In this document: positions 15,670 through 23,919 of the stretch, one piece after another
Layout: each line of letters starts with the position of its first letter
How positions within the stretch are numbered: position 1 is the first letter of the stretch
NCBI GenBank assembly: GCA_003222305.1
Contig: QHVQ01000046.1
Location: forward strand, 1 to 32,272
Length of the DNA stretch: 32,272 nucleotides
Direction: 5' to 3'
Origin: Acidobacteriota bacterium
GTDB lineage: Bacteria; Acidobacteriota; Polarisedimenticolia; Gp22-AA2; AA152
Notes under the pieces: generated by a model
The model's input: only the letters and a program-made list of their open reading frames with translations
What the model was told of the DNA's origin: nothing
Database searches by the model: none
Translations under genes and position numbers: made by a program

Positions 15670-18285
15670 ATGATGAGCGTCTATAGCGAGGCCATCGAGC
15701 GCATCCTGCCGCGCGTGCAGAAGCCCACCCGTTACATCGGCGGCGAATGGAATTCGGTAGTTAAAGACCCGACCCAGGTCGATGTCCGAATAGCTCTGGC
15801 GTTTCCCGACACCTACGAGCTGGGGATGTCGCATCTGGGACTGAGAATCCTCTACTCCCTGCTCAACTCTCGCCCCGACATCTGGGCGGAGCGGGTGTTC
15901 TGCCCGTGGATTGACATGGAAGCGGAGCTGAAGGAAAGCCACATCCCTCTCACGACTCTCGAGAGTGAAACGCCCTTGAGGCAGTTCGATGTCATCGGGT
16001 TCTCCCTTCAGTACGAGCTGAATTACACCAACATCCTCACCATGCTCCACCTGGGAGGCGTTCCATTGCTGGCCTCGGACCGAGGAGAGAATGAGCCGCT
16101 GATAATCGGGGGAGGCTCCATGGCCTTCAATCCCGAGCCCCTGGCCGACTTCTTCGACTGTATTCTGGTGGGGGACGGAGAAGAGTTGATTCTGGATTTT
16201 CTAAGCAAGTTCAAGGCGCTGCGCCGCGCCGGAGCTTCGAAGGAAGAGACCCTCAAAGAGCTGGCCCAGGTGCCCGGGGTGTACGTCCCTTCATTGTACC
16301 CTACGGCCCTGGATCCGAAGACCGGCTTCCTTCTGCCCCAGTCCATCCAGGGCGCCCCATTTCCAGTCAAGCGGCGGATCCTCTACGACATCGATCGTTA
16401 CCCGTTTCCCGACGACGTCGTGGTTCCCTTCCATGAAATCGTACATGACCGGGTGTCGGTGGAGATCATGCGAGGCTGTACCGTGGGGTGCCGTTTCTGC
16501 CAGGCGGGAATCATCTACCGGCCGGTGAGAGAGCGCTCACCCGAATCCATCAAGGCGGTGCTGGAGAAGAGTCTGCGGCGGACCGGCTTCGACGAGGTTT
16601 CGCTCACCTCTCTGAATTCGGGTGAATACGGTTCCGTGGCCGACCTGATCGCGGATCTCATGGACGATTTTCAGGAAGACCGGACCTCGCTCTCCCTCTC
16701 ATCCCTGAGACCTTCCAGCCTCAACGAGCGGATCGCCGAGCAGATTCGGCGGGTGCGCAAGACCGGTTTCACCATGGCCCCCGAGGCGGGGACCCAGCGC
16801 CTCCGGGATGTGATCAACAAAGGGACGAGCGAGAGGGACATTCTCTTCGGCGCCGAAAACGCCTTCCGGCAGGGATGGGAAGTGCTGAAGCTTTACTTCA
16901 TGATCGGGCTGCCCACCGAAACGGATGAGGACATCCAAGGAATCCTCGACCTGGCTCACAAGATTCTCCGCCTTGGCAGGCAGCACGCCCGCAGGGCCGC
17001 CCGGATCACCGTCTCGGCCTCCTCCTTCATTCCCAAGCCGCACACGCCCTTCCAGTGGCTGCCGATGGAGAGAATGGAAGCCCTGCGCGAAAAGCAGGCC
17101 AAGATTCGCAGTGGCCTCAAGAATCCCAATATCCAGTTCAAGTGGCATGATGTGGAAATCTCCTGGATGGAGGGGATCTTCGCGAAGGGTGATCGCACGC
17201 TGGGGCGCACGTTGCTGCGGGCATGGGAGCGGGGGTGTCGGTACGACGGGTGGACCGAGCAGTTTCGGTACCGCGACTGGGTTGCGGCGCTGGAGGAGAC
17301 CGGGGTGGACCCGAATCGATTCCTTTATCAGCGGCTGGAAGTCGGTGCGCGGCATTCCTGGGACCACATCGACTCCGGCGTTTCGGAACGCTACCTGGCC
17401 AAAGAGCTGGAGCTGAGCCTGACATCGGTCCCCACGGACACGTGCGGTATCGACAAGTGCTACGGGTGCGGCTCCTTCGCTAGGCAGTGCCTGTCCGGGG
17501 AGCTGGTGCCCGGCAAGATGGAGGAGAAATCGGAGGTGGAGGCTCCCCGGCCCGTCCCTCCTTCCCCGCCTCCCCAACCGAGGCATCGCTACCGAGCCCG
17601 CTACCACAAGGTGGGTAGGATGCGTTATCTCTCGCACCTGGAATTGTCCCGCAGCATGATCCGCGGTTTCCGTCGGGCCGGGATTCCCCTGGCGCACACC
17701 GAGGGTTTCCATCCCATGCCGCGACTCTCCTTCGCTTCTGCCCTGGCGGTGGGAGTCGAGTCGAGGGGAGAATATCTGGATTTCGAAATCTGTCGCCCCA
17801 TGCCGCCGGAGTCCCTCTCACGCAGGATCAACCAGTGCCTGCCCACTGGCCTTGGGCTGGACCAGGTGGCGGAAGTCGAGACAGGGGCCAAGAGCCTGGG
17901 TGAGCTCATCAACGCGGCGCTCTATTGGGTCCGGCTGCAGGAAGCTCCGGACGCCATCTCTCTGGCAGACGATCTTGCCGGAAAGCTGAAAGGAGCCTCC
18001 CATCTGAAGGTAGTGCGTGAGCGCAAGGGCCAGACGGAAGAGCTGGATATCCTTCCATCCATCTATCGGATCAGCGCCGCCCAAGATGGAACTCTCGAGA
18101 TGATCCTCCGCCTGGGGGGTAGCGGCAACGCCCGTCCCGACGATGTCGTCCGAGGCCTGTTCGGGCCCAACGCCAGTGCCCGCATCGTCCGGCAAGACCT
18201 CCTGGTCCTGCTCGAGGGTGAGTTTCTTTCCCCCATGGCATGCCGCGGGAACGACCCGACCCCGGCTGCTGTGGTTTCCGCTTGA
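15670..18285 (+). CDS. TIGR03960-type radical SAM protein fused to DUF2344 domain
   Basis: An 871-residue fusion of two proteins that are often encoded separately side by side. The N-terminal part has a B12-binding-like fold (about 35-200; ALAFPDTYELGMSHLG, GGGSMAFNPEP), then a radical SAM core (about 255-500) with the 4Fe-4S motif CTVGCRFC (Cys270, Cys274, Cys277). The segment ends with a Cys-rich motif CGIDKCYGCG near residue 595. The C-terminal part (about 639-860; RYHKVGRMRYLSHLELSR, TEGFHPMPRLSFASAL) is the TIGR03936/DUF2344 domain. The reaction is unknown. The families usually sit next to RNase G and ribosomal-protein genes, as here, so a link to RNA or ribosome biology is an inference. 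GGGAG precedes the ATG pair at 15670/15673. Confidence 0.9.
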   Translation: MMSVYSEAIERILPRVQKPTRYIGGEWNSVVKDPTQVDVRIALAFPDTYELGMSHLGLRILYSLLNSRPDIWAERVFCPWIDMEAELKESHIPLTTLESETPLRQFDVIGFSLQYELNYTNILTMLHLGGVPLLASDRGENEPLIIGGGSMAFNPEPLADFFDCILVGDGEELILDFLSKFKALRRAGASKEETLKELAQVPGVYVPSLYPTALDPKTGFLLPQSIQGAPFPVKRRILYDIDRYPFPDDVVVPFHEIVHDRVSVEIMRGCTVGCRFCQAGIIYRPVRERSPESIKAVLEKSLRRTGFDEVSLTSLNSGEYGSVADLIADLMDDFQEDRTSLSLSSLRPSSLNERIAEQIRRVRKTGFTMAPEAGTQRLRDVINKGTSERDILFGAENAFRQGWEVLKLYFMIGLPTETDEDIQGILDLAHKILRLGRQHARRAARITVSASSFIPKPHTPFQWLPMERMEALREKQAKIRSGLKNPNIQFKWHDVEISWMEGIFAKGDRTLGRTLLRAWERGCRYDGWTEQFRYRDWVAALEETGVDPNRFLYQRLEVGARHSWDHIDSGVSERYLAKELELSLTSVPTDTCGIDKCYGCGSFARQCLSGELVPGKMEEKSEVEAPRPVPPSPPPQPRHRYRARYHKVGRMRYLSHLELSRSMIRGFRRAGIPLAHTEGFHPMPRLSFASALAVGVESRGEYLDFEICRPMPPESLSRRINQCLPTGLGLDQVAEVETGAKSLGELINAALYWVRLQEAPDAISLADDLAGKLKGASHLKVVRERKGQTEELDILPSIYRISAAQDGTLEMILRLGGSGNARPDDVVRGLFGPNASARIVRQDLLVLLEGEFLSPMACRGNDPTPAAVVSA

Positions 18286-18316
18286 GGGGGACAAGCCCGT
18301 CCCCAAATCCACTGAC

Positions 18317-19786
18317 GTGATCAAAGATCTCGTCATCAACGCCGGCCTCCAGGAAATCCGCGCCGCCCTGCTAGAAGAAGGTCTTCCCGCCGAAATCTTC
18401 GTGGAGCGTGCCCTGAGGCCGCCCCTGCTGGGGAACATCTACAAAGGGAGGGTCAGCAATGTCCTCCCGGGGATGCAGTCGGCTTTTGTGGACATCGGGC
18501 AGGACCGCGACGCTTTCCTGTTTGTCGCGGATCTTTTTCCCGGGACGCGCTCCGGTGGGGGCCCCTCTCCCTCCCACGGCCGAGTTCCCTCGGTGGAATG
18601 CCTTGTCAAACCGGGGCAGGAGGCGCTGGTCCAGGTGATCAAGGAGCCCTTGGGGGGAAAGGGGCCCCGGGTAACCACCCAGATCTCCCTGCCCGGGAGG
18701 AGCCTGGTCTTCGTGCCAGGGCGCGCCGGACGTGCGGTCTCACGGCGCATCGAGCCGGATGGGGAGCGCCTTCGTCTTCAGCAGCTCGCGGACGCGATCC
18801 CAGGGGACGGAGGATTCATCGTTAGGACCGCGGCCTACGGCAGCCCGCCGGGGCTTCTGGGAGAGGAGGCGCGCTGGCTCCGCCGCCGCTGGGAGGAGAT
18901 CCGTTCAGCCTCGGCGGGCGCAGCCGCTCCCGATTGCCTCCACCGTGAGGAAAGTCTCGCCGTGCGAGTTCTCCGGGACCTTCTCACGGAAGAGGTTCGC
19001 CGGGTGGTGGTGGACGACGAGAGCACGCTGGAAAAGTGCCGCGTGTTCCTGCGCTCCTACGCCCCTCATTTGGTGACGCGCCTGCAACGATATGAGGGCG
19101 GGGGACCGGTTTTCGAGGTCATGGGCATCGAAAAGGAGATTCAAAGGGCGCTCCGTCGCAGAGTTTGGCTCCCCTCGGGAGGCTATCTCGTGATCCATCC
19201 CACGGAGGCCCTGGTGGCCATCGACGTGAACACCGGGAAATACGTGGGCCGCAACGCCCGGTTCGAAGAGACGGCGTTGGCCACCAACGTGGAGGCTGCA
19301 CGGGAAATAGTCCGACAGATCCGGCTCCGGGATCTCGGTGGGATTCTGGTCATAGATTTCATCGACCTGGAGCACGAGGAGAACCGCCAGGAACTGGCTC
19401 GAGCTCTGGAACAGGAGCTGAAGTCGGACCGGGCGAGGAGCCGGGTATTGCCGATTAGCGAGTTCGGCTTGGTCCAAATCACCCGACACAGGGCCCGACC
19501 AGGCCTGGAAAGCCTCCTGTGCGGCCCGTGTCCCGTTTGCCAAGGATCCGGGCGTCTCAGGACCCCGCAGACACTCCGCTTCCAGATCCAAAGAGAGCTC
19601 AAGCAGACCGCGGGACTGGCTCCCGAAGGCCCGTGGCTGGTCCGGGCCCATCCCGCCGTCGTGGCGGAGATTCAGGGAAACTGGTCCTCGTTTCTCGAGG
19701 ACACGGGATTCGTCAGCGCGGAAGGCATCCAGATAGAATCGGTGAGGGACTTCCATCCCGAGGAATACGAGATCCGGACCTCCTAA
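18317..19786 (+). CDS. rng: Ribonuclease G/E family endoribonuclease
   Basis: A single-strand-specific endoribonuclease for mRNA turnover and 16S rRNA 5'-end maturation. The S1-like domain (about 35-120; GNIYKGRVSNVLPGMQSAFVDIG) is followed by the 5'-sensor/RNase-H-like region and the catalytic DNase-I-like domain, with metal-binding Asp303 (AIDVNTGK) and Asp347 (LVIDFIDL). The zinc-link CPVC is at Cys405-Cys408. The length of about 489 residues matches RNase G, and the long C-terminal scaffold of RNase E is absent. The ORF track opens at 18143 inside the previous gene. GTG 18317 (VIKDLVINAG) matches the family's N-terminus, though no clear Shine-Dalgarno precedes it, so a slightly longer start is possible. 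Confidence 0.92.
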   Translation: MIKDLVINAGLQEIRAALLEEGLPAEIFVERALRPPLLGNIYKGRVSNVLPGMQSAFVDIGQDRDAFLFVADLFPGTRSGGGPSPSHGRVPSVECLVKPGQEALVQVIKEPLGGKGPRVTTQISLPGRSLVFVPGRAGRAVSRRIEPDGERLRLQQLADAIPGDGGFIVRTAAYGSPPGLLGEEARWLRRRWEEIRSASAGAAAPDCLHREESLAVRVLRDLLTEEVRRVVVDDESTLEKCRVFLRSYAPHLVTRLQRYEGGGPVFEVMGIEKEIQRALRRRVWLPSGGYLVIHPTEALVAIDVNTGKYVGRNARFEETALATNVEAAREIVRQIRLRDLGGILVIDFIDLEHEENRQELARALEQELKSDRARSRVLPISEFGLVQITRHRARPGLESLLCGPCPVCQGSGRLRTPQTLRFQIQRELKQTAGLAPEGPWLVRAHPAVVAEIQGNWSSFLEDTGFVSAEGIQIESVRDFHPEEYEIRTS

Positions 19787-20295
19787 TCACGGCGGATCTT
19801 TTCCCGCTCCTGGAGTCGGTAAGCGCGGCGCCTTTCCGCATCCTGCACGAGTCGGCGGTCCGCTTCGGTCTCCAGCAACAGTGGGGGAGCCGGGACGGGT
19901 CGCCCCGTGGTGTCGATGCAGACCACCGTCACATAGGCGGTGGTCGTGTGGCGCCGCTCGCCCGTGAGCCCATCTTCCGATTCCACCCGGACGCCCACTT
20001 CCATGGAAGATCGGAACACCGCGTTGAGCCGCGCCTCAAGAACTACGATGCTTCCCAGGCGGATGGGCGAATGAAACGTGAGGCTGTCCACCGAAGCGGT
20101 GGCCACCTGGCTCCGGCAGTGCCGCAAGCCCACCACGGCCGCTGACTTGTCGATGAGGGCCATCACCCGCCCGCCGAAGATGTTTCCCTGGGGATTGGTG
20201 TCCTCGGGAATCACCAGCTCCGTCATGATGACACGCGAAGCCGAGGCAGGCTTGGGCGCCTGCCGGGGATCGGCGGGAGCGGACGGTTTGGTCAT
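19783..20295 (-). CDS. YciA-like acyl-CoA thioesterase (hotdog fold)
   Basis: This 170-residue hotdog-fold enzyme probably hydrolyses acyl-CoA thioesters in the cytosol. The fold's signatures are visible: MTELVIPEDTNPQGNIFGGRVMALIDKSAAVVG (active-site loop and central helix), VDSLTFHSPIRLGSIVVLEA and a C-terminal strand TTAYVTVVCID. The first 23 residues (rich in Pro, Ala and Ser) precede the conserved domain, so Met24 is an alternative start. The last 30 residues are charged and helical. Its stop codon overlaps that of rng on the opposite strand (CTAA at 19783-19786), leaving no room for a terminator between them. Substrate preference cannot be told from the sequence. Confidence 0.88.
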   Translation of the reverse strand: MTKPSAPADPRQAPKPASASRVIMTELVIPEDTNPQGNIFGGRVMALIDKSAAVVGLRHCRSQVATASVDSLTFHSPIRLGSIVVLEARLNAVFRSSMEVGVRVESEDGLTGERRHTTTAYVTVVCIDTTGRPVPAPPLLLETEADRRLVQDAERRRAYRLQEREKIRRD

Positions 20296-20347
20296 GAACG
20301 CAGTCTACAATAGGGTACTCCCGACGTGCCAACCCCCTGGTGTGCGC

Positions 20348-20376
20348 TTGACAGGGTTCGGGCCTGCGCTTAGACT
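20348..20376 (+). promoter_or_regulatory. Promoter of the fur-apbE-porin-FMN module
   Basis: TTGACA (20348-20353, 6/6), a 17-bp spacer and TAGACT (20371-20376, 4/6). The start would be near 20383, about 48 nt before the Fur-family gene. No canonical AT-rich Fur box overlaps it. A small inverted repeat GACTGAGTC (20393-20401) lies just downstream and could be an operator, but this is speculative. Confidence 0.5.
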
Positions 20377-20430
20377 CCCCGCGCCCAATTGAGACTGAGT
20401 CGCAGTTCTGTTCGCCGCGGAGGCACGTCC

Positions 20431-20949
20431 ATGGACCGACAGAGCCTTTTCACCCAGTTCCTGGAGAGCCGCAAGTTGCGCAACACGGCCGAGCGACGGG
20501 CCATTCTCCGGGAGATAGTCGCCCCGGGGCGGCGGCATTTCTCCGCGGAGGACCTGGTGGCTAGGTTTCGAAGGCGAGGGGTCGCCGTGTCCCGGGCCAC
20601 GGTGTACCGAACCCTGGAACACCTGGTGCAGGGTTCTCTGGTGCGGCGGCTGAGCCTGGGACATAAGCACGCTCTTTTTGAGAGCAACCTCGATCGGCGC
20701 GACCACGAGCATCTGCTCTGCTTGCGTTGCGGCGAAGTTTCAGAGTTCGCCAGCCCCGCCCTGGAACGGCTCCTGGAAAGGGTCTGCCGCCGCAAACGGT
20801 TCACACCCCAGCGTCGCTCCGTGCAGCTGCTGGGGATCTGCGGAGCGTGCGCCCGAGGGAAGCGCCCGGCGGAGGGTGGCCGTACGGCTCGCCAGTTCCC
20901 ACGCTCGAAAACGACGGAGAGAGATCGTTCCCGTGGCGGCAATCCGTAA
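20431..20949 (+). CDS. Fur-family metal-dependent regulator
   Basis: A 172-residue DNA-binding repressor of the Fur/Zur/PerR family. The winged-helix domain (about 10-85) has the recognition segment VSRATVYRTLEHLVQGSLV. The dimerisation domain has the metal motif HEHLLCLRCGEVSEF and a second Cys pair CGAC near 140, so a structural zinc site is expected. The basic C-terminal tail (about 30 residues) is longer than usual. Which metal or peroxide it senses cannot be read from the sequence. The start ATG 20431 has GGAGG 8 nt upstream, better than the track's 20389. The 3' end overlaps the apbE start by 17 nt, so regulator and flavin transferase are co-expressed. Confidence 0.92.
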   Translation: MDRQSLFTQFLESRKLRNTAERRAILREIVAPGRRHFSAEDLVARFRRRGVAVSRATVYRTLEHLVQGSLVRRLSLGHKHALFESNLDRRDHEHLLCLRCGEVSEFASPALERLLERVCRRKRFTPQRRSVQLLGICGACARGKRPAEGGRTARQFPRSKTTERDRSRGGNP

Positions 20950-22018
20950 GCCAGCGGTAGTGGCCCCGGCGGCGGCCCTGGTGATCGTGCTGGGGGCGGG
21001 TCTTTCCGAGGGTTCCGATGCAAACCAGCGGCCCGCGCCGACTCTGGTTCGGGCGCGCTACCTGATGGGAACCGTGTTCCGCTTTGAAGCGCCTGTGGAA
21101 GGAGATGGCGCAGGAGTGGGGGAGTCGCTGGAGTCCGCCCTGGACGAGGTCCAGCGTCTGGAAACCCTCCTGAGTAACTGGCGGGACGACAGCGAACTCT
21201 CCCTTCTGAACGCTCGGTCCGGACAGGGTGCCGTCCCGGTGAGTCCGGAACTGTTCGAGGTGGTGGAATCAGCCCTCCGCTGGGCCCGGCTAACGGAGGG
21301 TACCTTCGATCCCACCGTGGAACCCCTCACGCGCCGCTTCCGCGAGCGAACCCTTCCAAGGTCTTCGGGAGCTATAGGCTCGCCCATCCGCGGGATCTCC
21401 TCCGTTGTAGGATGGCGCCGGGTCTCGATGGACCCGGTGCGGCGGACCATCGCGCTCCCCGAGGGAGGCGGTCTAGATCTAGGGGGGATCGGAAAGGGGT
21501 ACGCCCTCGACCGTGCCGGTCGAGTGCTGGCGGTCCGGGGCATTCACGCGGCGTTGCTGGACGCTGGCGGCCAAATTCTGGCCATGGGCACGCCTCCGGG
21601 GGAGTTTGGCTGGCGGGTGGACGTAGCGGATCCCGAGGATCGGAATCGTCCAGCGTACGAGTTTTTGCTGCGGGACGCGTCGGCAGCCACCAGTGGCAAT
21701 ACCGTGCGACCGGGCGAAATCATCAATCCTGCCACGGGAGCTCCGTTAGCGGAGACCCTCACAGCAACGGCCATTGCCCCGGATGGGACCTCGGCCGATG
21801 CCCTCTCCACGGCGCTTTTCGTCATGGGTCCCGAACGAGGAGAGGCCTGGGCTCTCCACCGGGACGATCTGCGGGTGCTCTACCTGAAGCCGGCAGCCCG
21901 CCCCGGAAAAGCCCCTCGGTTCACCGGGACCTTGCCCCAGGCTCCCGAGCGACACCTTCTAATCATCACATCCCGTCAAGCCACCGCCCACAGGAGCTTG
22001 CATGCTGAGATTCGATAG
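20933..22018 (+). CDS. apbE: ApbE-type FAD:protein FMN transferase
   Basis: ApbE moves FMN from FAD onto a Ser/Thr of target proteins outside the cytoplasm. The 361-residue protein begins at GTG 20933 (GGAGAGAGA about 8 nt upstream), with an export signal (KPAVVAPAAALVIVLGAGLSEG). Family motifs are RYLMGTVFRFE, SNWRDDSELSLLN, EGTFDPTV, the flavin-binding GGLDLGGIGKGYALDRA, LLDAGGQILAMG, SGNTVRPGEIINPATG and TADALSTALFVMG-like SADALSTALFVMGP. The mature form is periplasmic or a lipid-free exported enzyme (no lipobox Cys seen). Its 3' end overlaps the porin gene by 17 nt. A probable target, the FMN-binding-domain protein, is encoded two genes downstream. Confidence 0.93.
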   Translation: MAAIRKPAVVAPAAALVIVLGAGLSEGSDANQRPAPTLVRARYLMGTVFRFEAPVEGDGAGVGESLESALDEVQRLETLLSNWRDDSELSLLNARSGQGAVPVSPELFEVVESALRWARLTEGTFDPTVEPLTRRFRERTLPRSSGAIGSPIRGISSVVGWRRVSMDPVRRTIALPEGGGLDLGGIGKGYALDRAGRVLAVRGIHAALLDAGGQILAMGTPPGEFGWRVDVADPEDRNRPAYEFLLRDASAATSGNTVRPGEIINPATGAPLAETLTATAIAPDGTSADALSTALFVMGPERGEAWALHRDDLRVLYLKPAARPGKAPRFTGTLPQAPERHLLIITSRQATAHRSLHAEIR

Positions 22019-23423
22019 GCTGATTCCAGCCGCGACTCTGGTCGCCTTCTGGGTTGGAGTGGCGCCCGGGCGAGCGGCCGATTCGCCGGCCGCTCCCCAG
22101 GTCCCTGTTTCCGTTGCGGAACTGGAAGCGCGTCTGAAGCTCTTGGAGGCGGAAGTGAAGGAGCTGGCGACTCTGGTGGAGACACTCCGGAAGGCAAAGG
22201 GGTCGCCTGAGAGCGGGAGAATCGCGGAACTGGAAAAACAGATCGACGCCCTGACACGGGAGATCGAGGTCCTGAAGCTGGGGCAAGCGGCGGCGCCCCC
22301 CGAGGATCGTTTTCCCTACGGCCTTGGCCCCGCGGCCTCGAAGGTGTATCACGTCCGCGAAGGGGTCTCGGTGGGTGGTTACGGGGAGATCCTCTACAGC
22401 GACTTCAGTGGACGGAATGATTCGGGTGCCCCCTCCGGGGAAGATGATCGCCTCGATCTCCTCCGTGCCGTTCTCTACTTCGGTTACAAATGGAATGACA
22501 GAATCCTGCTCAATTCCGAGATCGAATTCGAGCATGCCACCACGGGGGAAGGGGCCGAGGAGAAGGGTGAAGTCTCGGTGGAATTCGTCTACTTGGACTT
22601 TCTGGTCAAGAAGGGGTTCAACGCTCGGATCGGCCTCGTGCTTGTCCCGCTGGGCATTATCAATGAAATGCACGAGCCGACCACCTTCCCTGGAGTGCTC
22701 CGCCCGAGAGTGGAGACTCAGGTGCTTCCCTCTACCTGGAGCGAGAACGGCGCCGGCGTCTTCGGGGAGACCCGCTGGCTCTCCTACAGGGCCTATGTGG
22801 TGGCCGGGCTGGACGCTTTGGGGTTTTCCGCCAAAGACGGAATCCGGGGGGGAAGACAGGAGGGCTCCCAGTCGCTGGCCAATGACTTCGCGTTTACCGG
22901 AAGGCTGGACGTGACGGGATTGCCGGGACTGATTGCGGGAGTCTCAGCCTTCTCAGGCGACGCCGGCCAGGGAAGGATCCCGGCGCACGCCAGAGTCACT
23001 TTGTTCGACGTCCACTCCCTGATTCAGTGGCGAGGGTTGGAGGGGCGCGGCCTCTGGTCGCACGGCTCGATCGGGAACACAGCTCAGATCGACGAGGCCC
23101 TCGGCATCCTGCCGGGCAGCAGCGCATCGGTGGGGGGGAAGATCAGGGGATGGTACCTTCAGGGCGCGTGGGATCTTTTTTCACTACGAGAGAATGCGAG
23201 ACAATCCTTCGCTCCCTTCCTCCGGTACGAGGCGCTGGACACCCAGGACTCGGTGCCTTCGGGATTTCAGGAGGACCCAGAGTTCCAGCAGCGGATTCGG
23301 ACGGTGGGTCTGACCTGGAAGCCTATCCCGCAGGTGGCCATCAAAGCGGACTACCAGGACGTGGACAACGCGGCACGAGCCGGGGTGGATGAATTCCATG
23401 TGGGGCTGGGCTGGATTTTCTAG
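22002..23423 (+). CDS. Outer-membrane porin with N-terminal coiled coil
   Basis: A 473-residue exported beta-barrel. A signal peptide (1 to about 25, ending GRAADS) precedes a coiled coil (about 38-92; VAELEARLKLLEAEVKELATLVETL...) and then about 370 residues of alternating amphipathic strands typical of OprP/OprO-like porins (VSVGGYGEILYSDFSG, LYFGYKWNDRILLNSEIEFEHA, LVPLGIINEMHEPTTF). It ends in the outer-membrane targeting residue Phe (VGLGWIF). The transported substrate is unknown. AGGAG lies just upstream of the ATG. Being locked by overlaps between apbE and the FMN-binding protein suggests it supplies a metal or other small solute to the same process. Confidence 0.85.
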   Translation: MLRFDRLIPAATLVAFWVGVAPGRAADSPAAPQVPVSVAELEARLKLLEAEVKELATLVETLRKAKGSPESGRIAELEKQIDALTREIEVLKLGQAAAPPEDRFPYGLGPAASKVYHVREGVSVGGYGEILYSDFSGRNDSGAPSGEDDRLDLLRAVLYFGYKWNDRILLNSEIEFEHATTGEGAEEKGEVSVEFVYLDFLVKKGFNARIGLVLVPLGIINEMHEPTTFPGVLRPRVETQVLPSTWSENGAGVFGETRWLSYRAYVVAGLDALGFSAKDGIRGGRQEGSQSLANDFAFTGRLDVTGLPGLIAGVSAFSGDAGQGRIPAHARVTLFDVHSLIQWRGLEGRGLWSHGSIGNTAQIDEALGILPGSSASVGGKIRGWYLQGAWDLFSLRENARQSFAPFLRYEALDTQDSVPSGFQEDPEFQQRIRTVGLTWKPIPQVAIKADYQDVDNAARAGVDEFHVGLGWIF

Positions 23424-23919
23424 CACAAGATATCGAGCCCGGGTCCTGATGCTGCTGGCGACGGGCTTCCTCCTGGTGTGGACCGATTCCCCTGCGGTAT
23501 TGGCGCGAGTCTATCTCACTCAGGACGAAGCCTTGAAGGGCGCCTTCCCCTCCCCTGCGCGGGCGGAGCGCAAGACCCTCTTTCTGGATGAGGCCCAGGC
23601 CGGCGCCATTGAAAAGGAGGCCGGCTCCAAGCTCGGCAGTCGCGTCTTTTCCTATTACGTAGGCAGAGGTGCGGACGGGCTGCTGGGTTATGCCTACTTC
23701 GACACCCACTTGGTGCGGACGCTTCCGGAAACCATCATGGTTCTCCTCGGGCCGGACGGGAAGATCAAACGGGTGGAGGTTCTTTCCTTTTCCGAGGACT
23801 TGGCCCTCCACCGCGGCATTCGCAACCTCACAGGCGCTTCGCTGACGGCCGAGGCGATTACTGCCGCCTGCAGGAGGATTCTCGCCCTGCACCGTCGGGT
23901 GGGAGGGGGGAAAGAGTGA
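23389..23919 (+). CDS. Exported FMN-binding-domain protein (probable ApbE substrate)
   Basis: A 176-residue exported protein. A basic start and hydrophobic segment (about 17-32, RVLMLLATGFLLVW) form a signal peptide or anchor. The remainder fits the FMN_bind domain: SYYVGRGADGLLGYAYFDTHLVR, TIMVLLGPDGKIKRVEVL and a TGAS motif (Thr148 to Ser151, NLTGASLT), matching the D/N-x-[ST]GA[ST] flavinylation consensus, with Ser151 as the likely FMN attachment site. Ser in place of Thr at that position is unusual but allowed by the consensus. The start overlaps the porin 3' end by 35 nt. ATG 23398 or 23449 are alternatives. Its end overlaps the next gene (GTGA). Confidence 0.8.
   Translation: MNSMWGWAGFSSTRYRARVLMLLATGFLLVWTDSPAVLARVYLTQDEALKGAFPSPARAERKTLFLDEAQAGAIEKEAGSKLGSRVFSYYVGRGADGLLGYAYFDTHLVRTLPETIMVLLGPDGKIKRVEVLSFSEDLALHRGIRNLTGASLTAEAITAACRRILALHRRVGGGKE

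Noticed and set aside
16699-17712. 337-residue minus-strand ORF
   Set aside because: Antisense of the radical SAM gene; no recognisable domain.
20383-20430. Fur box near the Fur-family promoter
   Set aside because: No AT-rich 19-bp Fur box was found; only a short GACTGAGTC repeat, too weak to call an operator.
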